From positions 1-7,728 of the forward strand of contig DOID01000108.1 in the NCBI GenBank assembly GCA_003511465.1: a stretch of DNA of 7,728 nt, read 5' to 3'. This stretch comes from Bacillota bacterium. GTDB lineage: Bacteria > Bacillota > UBA4882 > UBA10575. Both the position numbers and the translations under genes were made by a program. The notes beneath the pieces were generated by a model. The model had not been told where the DNA came from. It worked only from the letters and a program-made list of their open reading frames with translations, and searched no databases. Shown one piece after another: positions 5,081-7,728 of the stretch; within the stretch, counting starts at the first letter, position 1, and the number at the start of each line of letters is the position of its first letter.

Positions 5081-5983
5081 TTAGCACGGAAAATAATCGG
5101 CATCCAGCTTTTGCCACCGGTAACAACCAACTTCAGAAACCCCGACATTGTGGTCGATCATTAGCTCGACGAGGGTAGCTCCGTCAATTAAGACAATTCT
5201 CTTATCAATCGTGGTTACGTACTCCTGGGCCTCTTTCGAAAAACGCGAAGTAGTAATTAGCACCCCTTTTCGCGCCCGCACACCTTCTAAGCTACCAGCA
5301 AAAGCCTGCACGATAGGGCGGCCGACCGTGCCCTGCCATCTTTTCGCCTGCAGGTAAATCAGATCAAGTCCCAGTTTATCTTCTTTAATCATCCCATCAA
5401 GCCCGCCGTCACCACCTTGCCCAATGACCTCTCCGGCCTCCCGGCGGGAACCGCCGTAACCCATCTTCAGCAAAAGGTCAACGACTAACTGTTCAAAGAA
5501 CTTGGGAGAACAGCTTTTAATCTTCGTTAAGAGATCATGGGCCAAGTTCCGGCGGATTTCCTGATAGCTCTCCTCCACAACCTCTTCCGGCGTTTTTTCC
5601 GTTTCGGCAAACACCACCGCCGGTTTCTCCCCGGGACCACCAGGAACTAAAAACTCCTGGAACTCAGCGTATTGTTGCAAAAAGTCGATATTCACTCGCT
5701 CAGAACCACCTATCAAAACTTCCGCCCCTTGCCTCGTCAACCGGAAGCATTCCCGATCACTCTGGGCCAAAAGCCCGGCTTTGTTTAGATAATTAACCGC
5801 CCACCGTACCCTGTTTACGAAGACCGCTTCCCGCCCGCTTGGTAACAGCCGATGCTGTTCTTCCGGCGTTAGGTTATAGGCGGCGGCCAGATCCTCGGCG
5901 GCGGCCCCGACAGTTTTTTCCCTTCCATCCTTGGCATATTGGAGCAAAGTTGACATTAACCTTTGGTAACCTGGGATACCCAT
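5081..5983 (-). CDS. mrr: Mrr-type restriction endonuclease (type IV-like, solitary)
   Basis: A 300-residue protein, close in length to E. coli Mrr (304). The N-terminal about 95 residues form the Mrr_N winged-helix DNA-binding region (IPGYQRLMSTLLQYAKDG, then VRWAVNYLNKAGLL and FRLTRQGAEVL). A linker rich in Glu/Pro leads to the catalytic Mrr_cat domain, a PD-(D/E)xK-fold nuclease: E165 in FFEQLVVDLLLKMGY, D192/D196 in GGDGGLDGMI, and Q212-A213-K214 in LIYLQAKRW, the Gln-containing variant usual in Mrr. The known role is cleavage of methylated foreign DNA; E. coli Mrr can also cut the host chromosome and provoke the SOS response. The ATG at 5983 is chosen because GGGAGGGAG precedes it by about six bases; a TTG at 6028 lacks such support. 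No methyltransferase is nearby. Convergent with the kinase gene. Confidence 0.9.
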   Translation of the reverse strand: MGIPGYQRLMSTLLQYAKDGREKTVGAAAEDLAAAYNLTPEEQHRLLPSGREAVFVNRVRWAVNYLNKAGLLAQSDRECFRLTRQGAEVLIGGSERVNIDFLQQYAEFQEFLVPGGPGEKPAVVFAETEKTPEEVVEESYQEIRRNLAHDLLTKIKSCSPKFFEQLVVDLLLKMGYGGSRREAGEVIGQGGDGGLDGMIKEDKLGLDLIYLQAKRWQGTVGRPIVQAFAGSLEGVRARKGVLITTSRFSKEAQEYVTTIDKRIVLIDGATLVELMIDHNVGVSEVGCYRWQKLDADYFPC

Positions 5984-6090
5984 CTTTTCTCCCTCCCGTT
6001 CCGGTAGGAAGCCCGCTCCCGACCGCAATCTTTCTTACCAGCATATGACCGCCCTTTAATCGGCGTGATCTGGTTGCTATATATAAAATC

Positions 6091-6128
6091 AAGCCATAGG
6101 CCTCCTAAAATAGGCCCATGGCTTTTTT
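6091..6128. terminator. Bidirectional-looking hairpin terminator between the SRAP and mrr genes
   Basis: AAGCCATAGGCCT (6091-6103) pairs with AGGCCCATGGCTT (6112-6124) with one mismatch, around the loop CCTAAAAT. On the plus strand it runs into TTTTTT (6123-6128); on the minus strand it is followed by TTGATTTTATATATA. No plus-strand gene ends here, so its likely job is to end the UmuC-SRAP transcript about 45 bases after the SRAP stop. The mrr gene then needs its own promoter in 5984-6090, where none is convincing by eye. Confidence 0.75.
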
Positions 6129-6168
6129 CTAAGTCCGCTTTAATTAAATTTAACAAGCCAGAACAGCT

Positions 6169-6906
6169 TTAAATGTCGTCCAACTCCGGATAAACACAAG
6201 CCTCCTGCACTTGCGGCTGGTTCCGATTCTCCGTTCGGGAGGTAATGAGCCGACTAATAGTGTGGGCCTCCATCAATTCGGCGGGGAAAGGTTTCATCAA
6301 GGCCTGTAGCTCGGCAGCGCTTAAGCCATCCTGGAGCCAAGTCCGTTCTTCATCCCGCGGCAGAATCACCGGCATGCGTTTTTTGGTATTGTGGATCTTT
6401 GCCATCAACGGATTAGCTTCCGTAGTTAATATACTGTAGGTCTTTAAGATCTCACCGGTGGCCGGGTCCACCCACTCCGCCCAGATCCCGGCGAACGAAA
6501 AAACCGCTCGCCCTTTGAGCGAAATATAGTAGGGGTACTTCTTCCCGTTAAAGGTTCGCCATTCGTAAAAGCCGTCGGCAGGCACCAAACAGCGCCGCTG
6601 CCGGATGGCCTGACGGAAAGCGGGCTTTTCCAAAGCGGTCTCTGCCCGAGCGTTTAAGGTCTTACTCCGTATCTGGGCCGCCTGGGCCGGTGTTTTGACC
6701 CAGGACGGGATCAATCCCCAGGCTAAGACCTGAAGTCGAGCCGGCTCTGCGTTGGTGAGCACCGGCATCTTTGGGAAGTCAAAACCGGAAACATAATACT
6801 TGGGGGCCGAAAGCCCAGCTTCCATCGGCCAATCCAGCCCATCGCCTAGCTGATAGCGGTTGGCTAAACTTTGCGCCGTTTTGCTTAACGCATAAAAGAA
6901 ACACAT
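6169..6906 (-). CDS. SRAP family abasic-site-processing protein (YedK/HMCES-like)
   Basis: A 245-residue SOS response-associated peptidase (SRAP) protein. Family members use Cys2, exposed after removal of Met1, to form a thiazolidine crosslink with abasic sites in single-stranded DNA, shielding them during replication. Visible key residues: C2 (MCFFYAL), WGLIPSW (63-69), N85 in LNARAET, E115 in CLVPADGFYEW, and H172 in IHNTKKRMPVIL. Two departures from the E. coli YedK/human HMCES pattern are visible: MCFF instead of MCGR at the N-terminus, and a few extra residues (TKK) between His and RMPV. The catalytic set Cys/Asn/Glu/His is nonetheless complete, so it is probably active. The ATG is three bases after the UmuC-like stop, and its AAGGTGAGG ribosome binding site lies in the end of that gene, indicating translational coupling and a shared DNA-damage role. 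Relatives include YedK of E. coli and YoqW of B. subtilis. Confidence 0.93.
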   Translation of the reverse strand: MCFFYALSKTAQSLANRYQLGDGLDWPMEAGLSAPKYYVSGFDFPKMPVLTNAEPARLQVLAWGLIPSWVKTPAQAAQIRSKTLNARAETALEKPAFRQAIRQRRCLVPADGFYEWRTFNGKKYPYYISLKGRAVFSFAGIWAEWVDPATGEILKTYSILTTEANPLMAKIHNTKKRMPVILPRDEERTWLQDGLSAAELQALMKPFPAELMEAHTISRLITSRTENRNQPQVQEACVYPELDDI

Positions 6907-6909
6907 GGA

Positions 6910-7728
6910 CTACACCCTCACCTTAATAATATCCTGCCACCGGGTGGTATAACAGGGCGACAGTTTCTCCTGGCGGAGCTTCCACTTTTGGCCTAAGCCC
7001 TGAGCCGCCACTTTTAACGTATCCCGGCCGTATTTCCTGTTGATCTCGTCAAGCTTCCGCATCACGGTAGCCTGTTTCTCCCGGTCTACACAGTCGAATA
7101 AAGAACCCTGGATCCGGTCTTCCGGGACGATCTCCATCACGATCACGCCGGCTTTTTTGTACCGATATCCCTTTTTATAGATCGCCCGCAGCGCCGCGGA
7201 GGTATAGTGGATCAGCTCAATGGTGCTGTTCGTCGGAACCGGCAACTTGCAGACCAAATTTTTAGCGTATTGAGGTTCGTCTTCCTTAAAGCTATTCGTA
7301 TGCAGGAAGACCATCAGCATCCCGGCACAAGACTGCTGCCGACGGAGCTTCTCCGCGCACCGCGCGGCGTACGTCGCCACCGCCTCTTCAATTGGTTCCA
7401 GTGCGATTTGGTCATGGCCAAAAGAACGGGAAGTACAGATTACTTTCTTCGCCGGTGGAATCAATTCCAGCTCCAAACAGGAAATTCCTGCTAACTCCTT
7501 TTTTACCCGCAGTCCGACCACGGTCATTTTCCGTCGGACCCAATCATCGTCCAACTGCAGAAAGTCCCCGGCGGTATACACATTGATCGAATTTAAGAGC
7601 TTCCTATACTGCCGCCCAATCCCCCAGACCTCGCCGACTTCGAATGTTTCCAAGGCTTCCCCAATCTTTCGCGGAGTATCCAAAACACAAATCCCGTTTT
7701 GGCCCGGGATCTTTTTCCCCCGGTGATT
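6910..7728 (-). CDS. umuC: UmuC-type Y-family DNA polymerase, C-terminal part, 5' end beyond window
   Basis: The frame is open to the window edge, so the visible 273 residues are the C-terminal part; the TTG near 7683 is internal. The first visible residues already match the polymerase body (GICVLDTPRKIGEALETF, then VGEVWGIGRQYRKLLN, the helix-hairpin-helix thumb region). The little-finger domain follows (about 96-205; SRSFGHDQIALEPIEEAVAT). QGSLFD at about 207-212 is a beta-clamp-binding motif, in the place of QLNLFD in E. coli UmuC. The end is the DUF4113 tail with LSPCYTTRWQDI. The catalytic palm residues lie outside the window and cannot be checked. Its role is error-prone translesion synthesis after DNA damage. 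The DUF4113 tail separates it from DinB. The SRAP gene follows after three bases. LexA-type control is likely but the promoter is not visible. Confidence 0.93.
   Translation of the reverse strand, partial: NHRGKKIPGQNGICVLDTPRKIGEALETFEVGEVWGIGRQYRKLLNSINVYTAGDFLQLDDDWVRRKMTVVGLRVKKELAGISCLELELIPPAKKVICTSRSFGHDQIALEPIEEAVATYAARCAEKLRRQQSCAGMLMVFLHTNSFKEDEPQYAKNLVCKLPVPTNSTIELIHYTSAALRAIYKKGYRYKKAGVIVMEIVPEDRIQGSLFDCVDREKQATVMRKLDEINRKYGRDTLKVAAQGLGQKWKLRQEKLSPCYTTRWQDIIKVRV

Noticed and set aside
5875..5910. Short direct repeat CGGCGGCC in the mrr gene
   Set aside because: It simply encodes two alanine-rich helical turns (GAAAED and LAAAY).
5984..6028. Longer Mrr protein starting at a TTG (6028)
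   Set aside because: The ATG at 5983 has a strong ribosome binding site and begins directly at the Mrr_N domain; the extra residues are low-complexity translation of that leader.
5874..6156. Minus-strand reading frames overlapping the mrr start and the hairpin region
   Set aside because: They overlap the terminator hairpin and the mrr coding start, and show no family features.

Overview
The window looks like a chromosomal stretch of a Gram-positive (Bacillota, Clostridia-like) bacterium. It has moderate GC, strong purine-rich ribosome binding sites, tight gene spacing and a DUF421-DUF4363 pair, which is common in Clostridia such as Moorella- and Peptococcaceae-type genomes. The taxonomic call is inference from family content; no rRNA or tRNA is present. 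Ten protein genes fill nearly all of the window, the two outermost are cut by its edges, and no gene-free stretch exceeds about 200 bases.

Left block (1-2249). A plus-strand pair encodes the C-terminal part of a DUF421 (YetF-like) membrane protein and a DUF4363 membrane-anchored protein, closed by a hairpin terminator. Facing it is a minus-strand pair: a TVP38/TMEM64 (VTT) membrane protein followed one base later by a CopZ/MerP-like heavy-metal-binding protein. The conventional GTG start of the TVP38 gene has no ribosome binding site and omits an obvious membrane helix. The frame stays open upstream, but no ATG, GTG or TTG in that frame opens it. Either the start is non-standard or a one-base shift in an A6 run hides an ATG.

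Centre (2250-5063). A Spy/CpxP-type (LTxxQ) exported protein is followed by its own terminator. Then comes a promoter-driven OmpR-family response regulator and a membrane histidine kinase, overlapping as ATGA. Together with the divergent metal-binding/TVP38 pair, this resembles an envelope- or metal-stress module: a sensor kinase, its regulator, a periplasmic-type Spy chaperone/sensor and a metal-binding protein. Spy of E. coli is controlled by the BaeSR and CpxAR two-component systems, so regulation of the Spy-like gene by the adjacent pair is a reasonable inference, not shown here.

Right block (5081-7728), all minus strand. A UmuC-type Y-family DNA polymerase (5' end beyond the window) is followed three bases later by an SRAP (YedK/HMCES-like) abasic-site protein, apparently a translationally coupled translesion/abasic-site operon. 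A hairpin terminator follows, and then a solitary Mrr-type restriction endonuclease that runs convergently into the kinase gene with only 17 bases between them. No transposase, integrase, CRISPR array or attachment site was seen.
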